DNA of 64,000 nucleotides from Alectoria sarmentosa (Eukaryota > Ascomycota > Lecanoromycetes > Lecanorales > Parmeliaceae): NCBI GenBank assembly GCA_009733775.1, contig WOGZ01000027.1, positions 151,845 through 215,844 of the forward strand, read 5' to 3'. The position numbers and the translations under genes are program-made. The notes below the pieces were generated by a model. It was not told the origin of the DNA. It saw nothing but the letters and a program-made list of their open reading frames with translations, and did no database searches. Shown piece by piece: positions 47,700 through 57,516 of this stretch; positions within the stretch are counted from its first letter, which is position 1, and the number at the start of each line of letters is the position of its first letter.

Positions 47700-49283
47700 A
47701 TGAAAGATACAAATCGACCGCATCTCCCATCTCCGCGACCTCAGCAGATTCAGAGCTTTTCGCTTTCGGATGAAACCATGGTAAACTTAAAAGAACCAGG
47801 AACGACCCCCGAGCCTGAAACGGCCAGTGCTACTCATAGTGATCCGGAAGTAAACACCACTAAGCTACCAGCTGGACATCCAGTCTTCAAGATAAGAAGA
47901 GCCAAGCGGTATTTTAAGCAGATCGGTAAGCTGCCGCCTTTCGTCATTCGCTCTCGCAGAAGCGTCACGAAATTGGCCATTGTGCCTTCAACAGATGGAG
48001 GCCGTCCAGAGAATGCGACAAGACTCGTCGAACTGGTGTTAAGACGTTGGGACAGAGATTACTCGTTCTGGACAATTGACCAAAATGGTCGTAGGTACAT
48101 TGTCCAGCATTTTGCTACAAATGGAGGCCGATGGCAAAAATGGAAGCGCAAAGAGCTGTTTTCAAGGAGTGCTCTCGCATTCTCATCTGTCAGTCGATCA
48201 CATCCAACTCAAGAAAATGACTTTGAGACCGAGACTGAGTCATACGATGAGCCGAGCGACGACTGCATCGCGCAACGGTATTTACCTAGCGGTCGGCCGC
48301 TTCGTAGTTGCGTCTCAAACTCACAAGACCCTTGGATGGCAGTCGACACAACATTCGCCCAGAGCAAGAACCTCGCTAAAGAATCCTCTGTCGATACTCC
48401 GTCGGTCCCATCTGAGGTTTCAGCAGCATCTGACACAGCGACCTTCATCAAAGGCGAGAAGTACGTCGAGCTCCCATACCGAGAAGATCAAGCGAAGATG
48501 GGAATGGCATCGGGTCAAGACGCAGAACATGGTCCCTCGAATCCTCCGACTCTGACCGAAGCGCCATCACAGCTAGGTACACCACGCGAATGCCTTGTCG
48601 AGCGCAGCCTAGAGACAAGACCAAGGAACGCCTTGAAAAGGGGATTTAGACCTAATTTCTCAAACTCCCCAACGCGTTCCGACGTCTCCAATAAGGGGAA
48701 AAGGCCTGATCTCTCAATTCTCCCGTCGCATTCTGCTCCCAGCACAGTGTCCCTAGGAGCGTCCACTCCGAATGTGACATCCACACCCGCGTTAGTTGCG
48801 GAGCCGCAGACGATGCCAGAACCCGCGTCGAATGCAGATTTCGCAGGCTCTGCAACTGCACAGGTAAACCAGCTCCTACCAGCTCCGCTGCAGCCATCTG
48901 AGGCTACGGCTCCCGCGCTCTCGGGGTACAAGAGACGCAATACCTTCATGGCACTCTATGTGGACATTTCTGGTCAACTTCAAGAGAAGGGAAGGAAAAG
49001 CTTGCGCTACTGTATCGGTATAGAAGCGTTCTTGGAAGTGATCTGCACAAGATGCAACATCTCCGAGACTTCTATTGCAACCGTGACGGCGAGATTCCCT
49101 TGGTTGGAAGACAAACCTGGAAGACAAGTGATCCGGCTCGATCAGAATGTGGGATTCATAGGATCACTGTTTGAAGAGGTTGACAACGCGCCATGTTGGC
49201 AAGAGCGGAGGACTCCTTGCTGCAACATCATTGTAACGATTTTACAAAAGCCAGGATGGGATGAGGATCATTACCAAATATGA
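47700..49283 (+). CDS. Paralog 5: one N-domain + shared C-domain
   Basis: An intronless frame of 527 residues runs from an ATG at 47700; a second in-frame ATG is at 47778. The N-domain is present with changes: LPAGHPVFKIRRAKRYF, LPPFVIRSRR, GGRPENATR, FWTIDQNGRRYIVQHF, SALAFSSV. A long Ser/Thr/Pro linker with several KR pairs follows. The C-domain is at about residues 410-517: TFMALYVDISGQLQEKGRKS, YCIGIEAFLEVI, VTARFPWLED, VIRLDQNVGFIG, EVDNAPCWQERRTPCCNIIV. The N-domain intron of paralog 3 is missing here, as in paralog 1. No catalytic motif or membrane segment was seen. Confidence 0.8.
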   Translation: MKDTNRPHLPSPRPQQIQSFSLSDETMVNLKEPGTTPEPETASATHSDPEVNTTKLPAGHPVFKIRRAKRYFKQIGKLPPFVIRSRRSVTKLAIVPSTDGGRPENATRLVELVLRRWDRDYSFWTIDQNGRRYIVQHFATNGGRWQKWKRKELFSRSALAFSSVSRSHPTQENDFETETESYDEPSDDCIAQRYLPSGRPLRSCVSNSQDPWMAVDTTFAQSKNLAKESSVDTPSVPSEVSAASDTATFIKGEKYVELPYREDQAKMGMASGQDAEHGPSNPPTLTEAPSQLGTPRECLVERSLETRPRNALKRGFRPNFSNSPTRSDVSNKGKRPDLSILPSHSAPSTVSLGASTPNVTSTPALVAEPQTMPEPASNADFAGSATAQVNQLLPAPLQPSEATAPALSGYKRRNTFMALYVDISGQLQEKGRKSLRYCIGIEAFLEVICTRCNISETSIATVTARFPWLEDKPGRQVIRLDQNVGFIGSLFEEVDNAPCWQERRTPCCNIIVTILQKPGWDEDHYQI

Positions 49284-50006
49284 TATCCTTGCTGCCTCAA
49301 CCTTGAGCTCCTGCCCTTCGAAATCTAATCCAAGTGGTCGGCTAATCGAGCAAGACCAAGAGCCTCATATACATTGACACCCTCACATACACTGAAGGCA
49401 TGCAACATATTGGGAAGCCGAGATAATGGTACTGGAGGAACGAAGGCAGAGACGGCTGGTCTATATTTCATCTTAAGTTATGTTTCCTTTCTTTGTTGTT
49501 ACCCTTTGGTGGAGGATCGTCTTTTTGTCGCTACTCTGTTGATTCAGTCTGGCAACTCTGCCAGGATGTCCATGAGCGCAGCTTCAAAGAGACTATCAGC
49601 TGTAAAGCAATTGCGTCTTTCGTCTTGACACTCATTTTGAATCTTCGGTTTGAGTGTCCAGAACGGAACGAGGGAAGCGAAGATCCTCAGATGTTGTAAT
49701 CTGTAAGCGCGATTGAGACTAGCGTCACCTTGGCGTTTCTTCTTCCATTCTGCAGGAATTCGGAGTTCTTCCAAGGCCACCGTTTTCATAGAAGCAGTGA
49801 CTGATCATCCACATGGGATGCGAGATATTTCCCACAACGCGGGGCCTACAAATCAAGGAGACCCTGCATATACGTTACCCCCGCCTGAATCCTCCGACCT
49901 TCCGACATCTTTCCTTTCAAATGCATCTGTCCATCTTTTTATATACTATGCAATTTCTCCCATCGCGTTAGTACTAATTGAATCAGTGACCTACGTACTT
50001 GTTGAG
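49284..50006. other. Intergenic, no supported gene
   Basis: Sequence between paralog 5 and the NmrA-like gene, both on the plus strand; it should hold the latter's promoter. Nothing else recognised. Confidence 0.45.
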
Positions 50007-51193
50007 ATGGACTCCAAGCTCATCGTAATCGTGGGCATTACTGGCACTCAGGTACACTTCCAGCTCCCCAAGAGCTTACAGGCCTTTATACATGATAAGT
50101 CTCCAACGTCCATCGACTCATCGCCTCTGTCAGGGCGCCTCCGTAGCCGATGTCTTTCTCAACGAGCCAAATTGGCGTATCCGCGGCCTAACCCGCGATA
50201 CTTCCAAACCCACTGCCCAAGCCCTCGCAGCCCGCGGCATCGAAATGGTTCGCGGTGATCTCGACCACCCAGAAACCCTGACCGCGGCCTTTTCAGGGGC
50301 CTACGCCATTTACGCCGTCACGGATTTTTGGCAGCCATTCTTCAATCCGGGCAACAACGAAAAGCTAAAAAAGGGCCAGACCATGAATGAATTCTGCTTC
50401 GACCTAGAGGTGCAGCAGGGAAAGAACATTGCCAATGCAGCTGCGAAAGTGAAGACGCTAGAAAGGTATGTATACTCGTCACTGTCGGATGCCAGAAAGT
50501 GGAGTAAGGGTAAGTATACGTGGGTCTATCATTTCGATGGAAAAGCAAAGATAGTCGAATACGTCACGGACGAGCTGCCAGATTTAGCGAAGAAGATGTC
50601 CATGCTGCAGATTGGGTTGTACGCTACGCATTGGCAGGCTGCCCCTTTTCTTGCGCCACAAAAGGTAGAAGTGTTCTCACCAGACAATCTCTTGGGAGCA
50701 TTATGGCTGAACGGCTGCATAGCAATCGAATGGGACATTCGTCCTCTCGCTCACGGCGGATCCAGACAAGCCTATGCCAATGATTGACACACGCAGAGAT
50801 ACCGGTTACTTCGTCCGCGCTCTTGTTCAGACTTCGCCGGGAAAGAATGTCCTGGCATACGGCAGCATGATTAGCTGGAAGGATTACATGGCCCTTTGGG
50901 CCAACATCCTGAAGCTTCCTGGCGGATACTACAAGCAAATCACCATCGATGAGGTTGACAACATTGCCCCTGGTGGTCTTGGTCGCGAGATTGCGGAGGG
51001 CTGGGCGTATCAGGGAGAATTTGGATATGACGGAGGTGATCCAAGCATCGTGCACGCGAAGGATGTTTGTACAAGTCTCTGAATTCTTTGAGTCCTAGGA
51101 GCTGACGATCCTCTCTAGCTGGATGTTGATATTCCGACGACCAGCATTGAAGACTACATCGAGAAGGAGGACTGGTCTTCAGTCATTGGCTGA
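50007..51193 (+). CDS. NmrA-like NAD(P)-binding protein
   Basis: Four exons, 50007-50051, 50134-50664, 50723-51064 and 51119-51193, encode 330 residues. The first intron splits the glycine motif: VIVGITGTQ joins GASVADVFL, giving GxxGxxG. RGLTRDTSKP follows, with the Arg typical of NADP binding, then GIEMVRGDLDHPETLTAAFS, the second strand region of the NmrA family (atypical SDRs). An ERYVYSSLSDARKWSKGKY block replaces the usual YxxxK. The intron at 50665-50722 was chosen because it links LAPQK to QSNGTFVLSLTADPDKPMPM, a conserved family passage. NmrA-like proteins sense the NADP state or regulate GATA factors; enzymatic function is not implied. Confidence 0.88.
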
Positions 51194-51647
51194 ATGCGTT
51201 GGCGCGAGTTGCGAGTATTCGATGATCCTGCAACGCGCACGTCCACGGAACGAACTTGAGCTGATTACTGTCGTTTTTATCTATTATGACCAAATCCAGG
51301 AGGCCCCTAAGCGGCATGTACCACCACGACATCATCAGATGTGCAAACTGGTGAGACACAGCTCAACTTTCACCGTAGCTTTGGTGCTTGGATGTTAGCA
51401 TGAACTGAAGGTGTATCGCTATTATGCCAGTGACCAAGATCAATATATTATTATGACCCCCGGCAGGCCTCAAGCACCCAATTCTAAGAGGACTCCAGAG
51501 GGACTGGGCGCACATCAATGCTATGAAATCTTCACTCAGTGTCAGACTTGGTGAAGGATAGCGCTAGTGCTTAGCCCCTGACTAGCGCCCCCCCCCCACA
51601 TCCTCGATGAACAAAGTTCGCTGCAACAATCAGCAGGTTGGTTCGAC
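51194..51647. other. Intergenic, no supported gene
   Basis: Short gap between the NmrA-like gene and the parvulin; it contains a C9-type homopolymer near 51590. Confidence 0.45.
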
Positions 51648-52102
51648 ATGGCACCAAGCAAAAAACCCGCAGCCAAAGGCGGCGACAAGTCCAAAGACAA
51701 GGGCAAAACTTCCGCCAGCAAAGACGATAATGCGGGAGGCTTAAAGCTCAAGGCCGCTACGGCCATCAATACTCGTCACATCTTGGTACATTGGCCTCTC
51801 CTCCTCGCATTTGCATGCTAAGAAAATACTGACTGGCTGCCCAGTGCGAGAAACATGCCAAGAAAGAAGAAGCATTGACGAAGCTGAGAGAAGGCGCCAA
51901 ATTCGACGAAGTGGCGCGCGAATTCTCCGAAGACAAAGCCCGTCAAGGCGGTAGCTTGGGTTGGAAAGTACGGGGATCCCTGGATGCTACGTATGAGAAA
52001 GCGGCATATGACTTGGAGCCGAGCACGACTGGGAATCCGAAATATGTGGAAGTGAGATCGGGGCATGGATATCATATTATCATGGTTGAGGGACGACGCT
52101 GA
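51648..52102 (+). CDS. PIN4: Parvulin-type peptidyl-prolyl isomerase (PIN4/Par14 homolog)
   Basis: Two exons, 51648-51785 and 51845-52102, give 131 residues, the same length as human Par14. The N-terminus is Lys/Ala/Gly-rich and unstructured (MAPSKKPAAKGGDKSKDKGK), as in Par14, where it binds DNA and pre-ribosomes. The rotamase domain runs from NTRHIL-CEKHAKKEEALTKL through FDEVAREFSEDKARQGGSLG to GYHIIMVEGRR. There is no WW domain, so it is not Ess1/Pin1. The intron falls between HIL and CEKH and keeps the domain in frame. Expected role: nucleolar or mitochondrial prolyl isomerisation, ribosome biogenesis. Confidence 0.92.
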
Positions 52103-52137
52103 GGATTAATATGGCTCTGGATGATGGATAGAGGCTA

Positions 52138-53488
52138 TCAATCAGAAATGGCTCTCTCTGCTGCTTGAAGGCAGCGATCTATCACCCCCCAGAAGCTTTC
52201 GACCTCCATACTCCGGGGTATGCGCACGCCGTGGTCAGACTTAGTGACCACCGTTCTGCCTACCTGCCCTCGCTCCTCGTCGTGACGGCTATGCAATCCA
52301 TCAGTCACGATTTTGACGTGCCACCTCTCGCCTCCATTGTCCGCAAATCTCATGATGGGGCCCATTATCGCTTCCAGGAGTACAGCTACAGCGATTGGAT
52401 CATGCAGCGGTGGTCCTTCTGTGAGGCCATAGACCTCGCTGTAGGTATGGGCGAAATATAAGAGGAGGTCATGGAACATCTGTCGGAGGTTGATCGCAGC
52501 TGTCGATGAGGTCGTGAAGGTCGTTCCTGTCAGCAGCGTCTGTTGTACTTCTCTTGTCGCCAAGACCTGATGGGTGAGATCCAGCGGTATCAACGTTGTT
52601 TTTGCGGCGAGTTTACGGTTCGAGAAGATCGATTCAGCGGCCTCCGGATCGCACTGCTTGAGTATCAGGCCCGGGCGGCCCGATTACAAGTTCAAGGACC
52701 GCAAATGGCTCTTACATAGATATTGAACTCCGCCCATCTAGTCCAATTCCCAAACCTCTCCCCTTCACCCTTCACATGTCCCATTGGCGCATCCGTAAAG
52801 CCACCTCCAATCGCTCCTCCCATGATACTCAAACCCTTGAGATGCTCCACGAGCTCCGGGAACGTAGCGAACAGCAAAGCCACATTCGTCAACGCCCCCG
52901 TAGCTACCAGCCAAGCAGTCCCCTCGGGTTGTCCCATCAACGCATGCCGCATAGCCAGGACGGCATTCGGCTTCATTATCGGCTTCGACGATGGCCGAGG
53001 CAAGAGGGTCGTGCCATCGAGGCCGGATACGCCTATGTGCAACTTAGCATGCGTCGTCCCCCCCCCCCCCCAACCCATTTTTTGTNNNNNNNNNNNNNNN
53101 NNNNNNNNNNNNNNNNNNNNNNNNNNNNNNNNNNNNNNNNNNNNNNNNNNNNNNNNNNNNNNNNNNNNNNNNNNNNNNNNNNNNNNNNNNNNNNNNNNNN
53201 NNNNNNNNNNNNNNNNNNNNNNNNNNNNNNNNNNNNNNNNNNNNNNNNNNNNNNNNNNNNNNNNNNNNNNNNNNNNNNNNNNNNNNNNNNNNNNNNNNNN
53301 NNNNNNNNGGTGGGGTGGGGGGGGGGGGGGGGTTGTGGAGCGGTCCGGTACGTACGTCGTGGCCTGGCTTTTGGGTTAGAAAAGAGGTATTGGGCGGATA
53401 CGGACAAAGCTTCTTCGCGCTTTTACCATGCTGTACCTGTGTCGCAGTCTAGCCATAGGGGAATTTGTTCTGCATCGCCTTCGTCCAT
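52138..53488 (-). CDS. Inosine-uridine nucleoside hydrolase, interrupted by assembly gap
   Basis: Exon 1 (53488-53437) encodes MDEGDAEQIPLWLDCDTG. An apparent 8-nt microexon (53363-53356) adds the HD of the Ca-binding DCDxGHDD motif, and a GTACGT donor then leads into the gap. On the other side the frame resumes before 53048 (HIGVSGLDGTTLLP) and runs to 52716, with VATGALTNVALLF, LSIMGGAIGG and RWAEFNIY. A 62-nt intron leads to the last exon (52653-52138: CDPEAAESIF, PLDLTHQV, LHDPIAVAVLLEA). The protein hydrolyses the N-glycosidic bond of uridine/inosine in nucleoside salvage. The middle third is unknown because 223 bases are N. The enzyme is probably intact in the organism. Confidence 0.85.
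53086..53308. other. Assembly gap (223 N) between inverted homopolymers
   Basis: The gap is preceded by a C-run (about 53058-53071) and followed by G-runs (about 53309-53332). It lies within the nucleoside hydrolase gene. Homopolymers of this kind commonly stop assembly. Confidence 0.99.
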
Positions 53489-54134
53489 TGTTTCAATCAA
53501 CGGGGCGTGGGAAGGTTACAAAGGAGCGGGTAGTCAATGGTTGTTGTTGAAAGGTACAGCGGTTCAAGGTGGGCAGTTCAGTTTCTCTACTTGGGATGAG
53601 GTATCCAGCGACGCAGAATACGGGAATGTGGTAAGGGAACATTCATATCATAGAAGGTTGTTTGCTTGTTTGACTGTTTGACCTCGTGTATCTAATGTGA
53701 GTCTCTGGTTGCTCGAGGCAGTAGCGTTTGTCCACGTATCATGCTTCCCTCCGACTGTGTTGTCAGTCTTTCATCAAGAGCCTCTAAATCCGTACAAGAT
53801 CTAGCATTACACAACATTTGAAAGTAAGCCGAGTCCACTGGGTTAGACTCCTTGGTCTCGCATTTGCTTCCCATCGAGGTATTCCTTAGTGTCCCTCGAG
53901 CTTGAAGACCACTGACACATCAGGTCTCAATTTCCGTTGCCAATTGAATATGGATGAGGTTGTAGGTTTGCATCCTTATTCGATCCCCAAACTCGGTTCT
54001 CCTTGAAAGAACATAGGATACTTTCTTCTTTCTCAGGCAAGGAAATGTAGTGATGGGAAAGAAGCCGTGCCCTCAGGATTGTGGGGGGACTTGATTGAGC
54101 TGCATTGAGCCCTGTCACTATTGAAAAGGCCAGC
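53489..54134. other. Intergenic, no supported gene
   Basis: Promoter side of the nucleoside hydrolase and 3' side of the ferric-reductase-like gene. Nothing else recognised. Confidence 0.45.
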
Positions 54135-55865
54135 TCACCACCCAAACTCTTCTCCATGCCAGAAAACGTCCCTTCCTCTCCAAATCCACCTCGAGACTTC
54201 CCTTCTGACGTTCGCACCCATACCACTGGGTCCACAAACCAAGACCGCCACCCTCTCACGGCCATCATACGAGAAGACTTCGTCAACTATGGCACGAAAA
54301 TCAGGACGGCCAGTTTGCATCATCGTTACAGCTTTGGACTCAGCATCCTCAGGCGAAGATGAGTCGCTGAGCAGCCGATCTCGCTCCTGCAGCTCGATGG
54401 AATTGCTGACTTCCGCTTCTGAATTACCCTGTGTCGTGCGAGCTATAGGCTCTGAGTCCTGTGCATCGACGTCACTTTTAGTGGTGTACGCGTTAAAGCT
54501 CTCAGGTAGAGTGCCACAGGCTTCAAGCAGTTGCTTGATACCCCATCGAGCATCCGCGATTTGCCGGACACTCCATACAAGCTTAGGAGTCGGTATGTGC
54601 TCTCCATGAGCCTTTCTCTGCAGCAAGTCAAGGTAAAGTGGTAATGTGAAAGTTGCTCCTACACCGCCTGCAACAAAAAGCACCCGATCATAAGTCGCAA
54701 GATCCGGAAAATATTTTGCGGCGCCATAGGGACCTTCGAGCGTGAGACGGGTAGTCTTTTGCTTGGCAGCACAATCGGCGAGCATAGCAGTTGTACCAGA
54801 GAGAGCGCGAGCCACAAGTTCGATCCTGTTGTCATCATGAGGGTTCCTATTGGAAATTGAGAAAGGATTAATGCGGAGCTTCTGGGGCAGAGATGGGAAG
54901 CCTAGGTAGATGTGCTGGCCTGGGATATACTTCTTGGAAGAGAGGGATGTCGTCAGCGGTATGCTGATGGCGAGTAGATTGACTGAAGGGATCAGTCCTA
55001 TAGTCGCTTCAGCCGTGGCCTGGGAGACATTGCGTTGCAAAATGACAACTAGGTAGATGACCGCTGATTCAATTATGTACAGTCGAATATGGGAGACGTG
55101 AAAAAACAGTATTGGCAGGACGGACGCAGAGAGGACTACGTGAAGGTAGAAGAAAAGGCGGTAGTTCCAAGTACGTATCTTGGCAAGAGCGGTGGTGCCA
55201 ATGAGCATGAAGGTGGTGATGGCCATTAGCCCAAGTATCACGTCTCGATCCTGAATCCGCTTAAGCAGGAGGCTCAGCTGGATGTAAAAATTCAGGTACA
55301 TGGTTGCATGCACGGAGAAAAAGGCGGTAAGTATTCTTCCAAGAAGCCGATGGTAGGGGTTGAGTTCCTCATGGGACATGCGAGTCAGATATTGGATGGG
55401 ACTCCAAGATTTAGCAGCAAGCGTATAGTGTAACGGCAGTTGCGAAGCCGCTACTATGCCAAATCGTCTTGTCAAGTGAAGGTAGTCGTCGCCGGTATCC
55501 TTGAACACAAGCACAAGCAGCCACATGGTCCATAGGCTTGCAATCAGCCATTCTTGTCTGGTGTTCCATCCCTCAAGGATCTCTTCATCAAGGAACCAGC
55601 GGATTCGAACCATTAAATTTGTTGAATAGCCTCTAGCAGGCTGTTTGAAGCTTGATACGACGGGGCTTTGATGCTCTTTGATCGCCTGAGGAGTCTTGAA
55701 AGGCCATATTCTGGATATCAGAAGATGTATTCCGAGACATAGCTGATATGTCAGCGGAAGGAGCAGGATGGAAAGCTGCGCAAATTGGCCATAGCCGTCC
55801 AACAATTGGCGTCGATGCAAATTTTGTTCATCATTCAAGGTTACGAAATGATATGGAAAGCCCAT
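54135..55865 (-). CDS. Ferric reductase-like transmembrane oxidoreductase (FRE/NOX family)
   Basis: An intronless frame of 576 residues starts at the ATG at 55865 (MGFPYHFVTLNDEQ); the open frame upstream has no ATG. The N-terminal half has about seven membrane helices with haem-ligand His in LPLHYTLAAKSWSP, NPYHRLLGR, SVHATMYLNFY and FYLHVVLS. The FAD block is PGQHIYLGF with RINPFSISN, where Asn replaces the usual His of HPFS/T. The NADPH block is LFVAGGVGATFTLPLYLDLL, with CGPSGMG and a terminal FWHGEEFGW. Such proteins pass electrons from NADPH across the plasma membrane to reduce Fe(III) or Cu(II). An Asp/Ser/Glu-rich insertion lies between the NADPH motifs. Confidence 0.9.
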   Translation of the reverse strand: MGFPYHFVTLNDEQNLHRRQLLDGYGQFAQLSILLLPLTYQLCLGIHLLISRIWPFKTPQAIKEHQSPVVSSFKQPARGYSTNLMVRIRWFLDEEILEGWNTRQEWLIASLWTMWLLVLVFKDTGDDYLHLTRRFGIVAASQLPLHYTLAAKSWSPIQYLTRMSHEELNPYHRLLGRILTAFFSVHATMYLNFYIQLSLLLKRIQDRDVILGLMAITTFMLIGTTALAKIRTWNYRLFFYLHVVLSASVLPILFFHVSHIRLYIIESAVIYLVVILQRNVSQATAEATIGLIPSVNLLAISIPLTTSLSSKKYIPGQHIYLGFPSLPQKLRINPFSISNRNPHDDNRIELVARALSGTTAMLADCAAKQKTTRLTLEGPYGAAKYFPDLATYDRVLFVAGGVGATFTLPLYLDLLQRKAHGEHIPTPKLVWSVRQIADARWGIKQLLEACGTLPESFNAYTTKSDVDAQDSEPIARTTQGNSEAEVSNSIELQERDRLLSDSSSPEDAESKAVTMMQTGRPDFRAIVDEVFSYDGRERVAVLVCGPSGMGANVRREVSRWIWRGRDVFWHGEEFGW

Positions 55866-56469
55866 TTTGTTACGACGAAGGCAAGGTATCGGAATAAAGG
55901 CGTGCGTCTGTAGTGGAAGGCTAGAAGTTGATGGCGTTATTGCTAGAAGAATATGAGGGTGTATATAGAGGCTATTGTACAAATATATCTTTGCATAGAA
56001 GAAACGTGGATAGAGACTGAACACCTACTTTAATCCATCAGGAGGCCCTTCGGCCAGTATTGATTGTCAAGTCCCGGGACCCGAACCGCGACGCCCCACC
56101 CTAGTAGCGCGAAGCATTACCGGATGAGTGCACCTAAGCCCAATGTGGGCTGATGCCGCACTAAATATCTAGTCTCGCTTCGAAAACAAACGCTAGGCTA
56201 AAAGGGTAAGGGAAGCGAGTGAGGACTGAGGCAAGCCATGTGCCATCCTGATTCCTCGGCCATCCTTCTCTGCCGTTCAAAAACTCTGCCTGATACAACA
56301 TCTGCACAATGAACCAACGACCATAAATTCGGGCGACGATTCTAAGAAATTAGCCGAGAGTATTTGTGCCTTCCGTACTCGGTAACGAGGTGCTAGGCTG
56401 AGATTGATGTACAATCGCGATATATTTGCGAGGACACGCTTAGAGAATTGGGGAAATACATCGTACTCC

Positions 56470-57245
56470 CTAATTATAGAAGCAGACTCAGTCAGATTGA
56501 CTCCCTTGCAGTAAAAGGATACCGCCAAGGGAGGAACCTGAAGAATGAGTGGTCGCTAAATCGGGTTTATTGAGATCCTCGAATCTAGAAAAAGCTCTGC
56601 CACCGAGATTCTCATACCTCATGATAGATGTCTGGAATCCCAATGGTAGTGTCGTGATCTACGTTCTTCTCTCCTCCGACCTCTAAAGCGCTTAGCTCTG
56701 ACCTTGTCGAAGTTTTGATAACATGGCCTCGAATCCGATATGCAAAAAATTGTGGGAGCGATCATGAGGACGAGGACGTTTGCTGCGCTGGCACCTCTCC
56801 CAGCTAGGGCTTCATGACCCATATAATGTGGTGGCAGGAGCCGATTTCGGTATGGTGGTGTTGGTACTTTGAATGACAAATTGTATTGCTAGGAACTGCT
56901 GCGGAAGCGGGTTAACAAAAAGGGCTTGGCTGATAGTGAAGTCGGACCTCTCGCAACGGACGACGAATACGATTCTGAAGAAAAAATACGGCCGAGAGTG
57001 TACTGAGTACCATTTGCTACACGACGTATGGGGAAGTACTTGACTGCGTTAGGAGAGAAAAGGAAAGATGCCTTTAGATTGAAAGTTTGGTACGGCAGAG
57101 CGATGTCAAAAGTTGCTCCATCAAACTCCAAGACGCTGATTCTGAAAGTTTTGGCGGCTTGGGCTGCTGAAGCTTTGTGTGGACGCAGGCACTGCAGTGC
57201 CTGCAGAAAAGACGCCCAACGGACTTGTACATGCAAATACAACAT
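56470..57245 (-). pseudogene. Aspartic protease (peptidase A1) C-terminal relic
   Basis: Minus-strand pieces read in order FDGATFDIALPYQTFNLKAS, PNAVKYFPI, NGTQYTLGRIF (about 57090-56980), then in another frame RSDFTISQALFVNPLPQQFL, NTTIPKSAPATTL, a hydrophobic segment, and finally KNVDHDTTIGIPDIYHE with YENLGGRAFSRFEDLNKPD toward 56480. This is the last third of a fungal A1 aspartic protease with a membrane-anchoring tail: the QYTLGR..F block, the TISQA block, a TM and a polar cytosolic end. The catalytic Asp lobes are absent and at least three frameshifts occur. It is dead. Confidence 0.65.
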
Positions 57246-57516
57246 ACGTCTTCTAGACCGCGACAGCTCACCTGGGGAGACAGAGCTTACTTCGCGGGGC
57301 TTCGAGCAATCGCGCCCTAGAGCGAACGCGAATGTGTGGAGATCTGACGTGAGCCAGGCTTGACCGCCCGTTGGGCCAAAGACTGGAGAAGCAAATCACC
57401 ATAATAAATGCTTTCGTCGCTACTCTGTTTCCTCAGTTCTGTGAGATAGTAAAATATAGGCTTTTGCCCCGCATATGAGCACTTCACTCTTATTGCACTC
57501 ACTTACTCGTTCAAAG

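Noticed and set aside
52723..53681. Plus-strand frames crossing the N gap
   Set aside because: They are artefacts of unread bases and shadows of the minus-strand nucleoside hydrolase.
56050..56160. Possible tRNA or tRNA-derived SINE (minus strand, GGTTCGGGTCC box)
   Set aside because: A B-box-like string and a wobble-rich stem can be drawn, but no proper acceptor stem, T-stem or anticodon loop forms.
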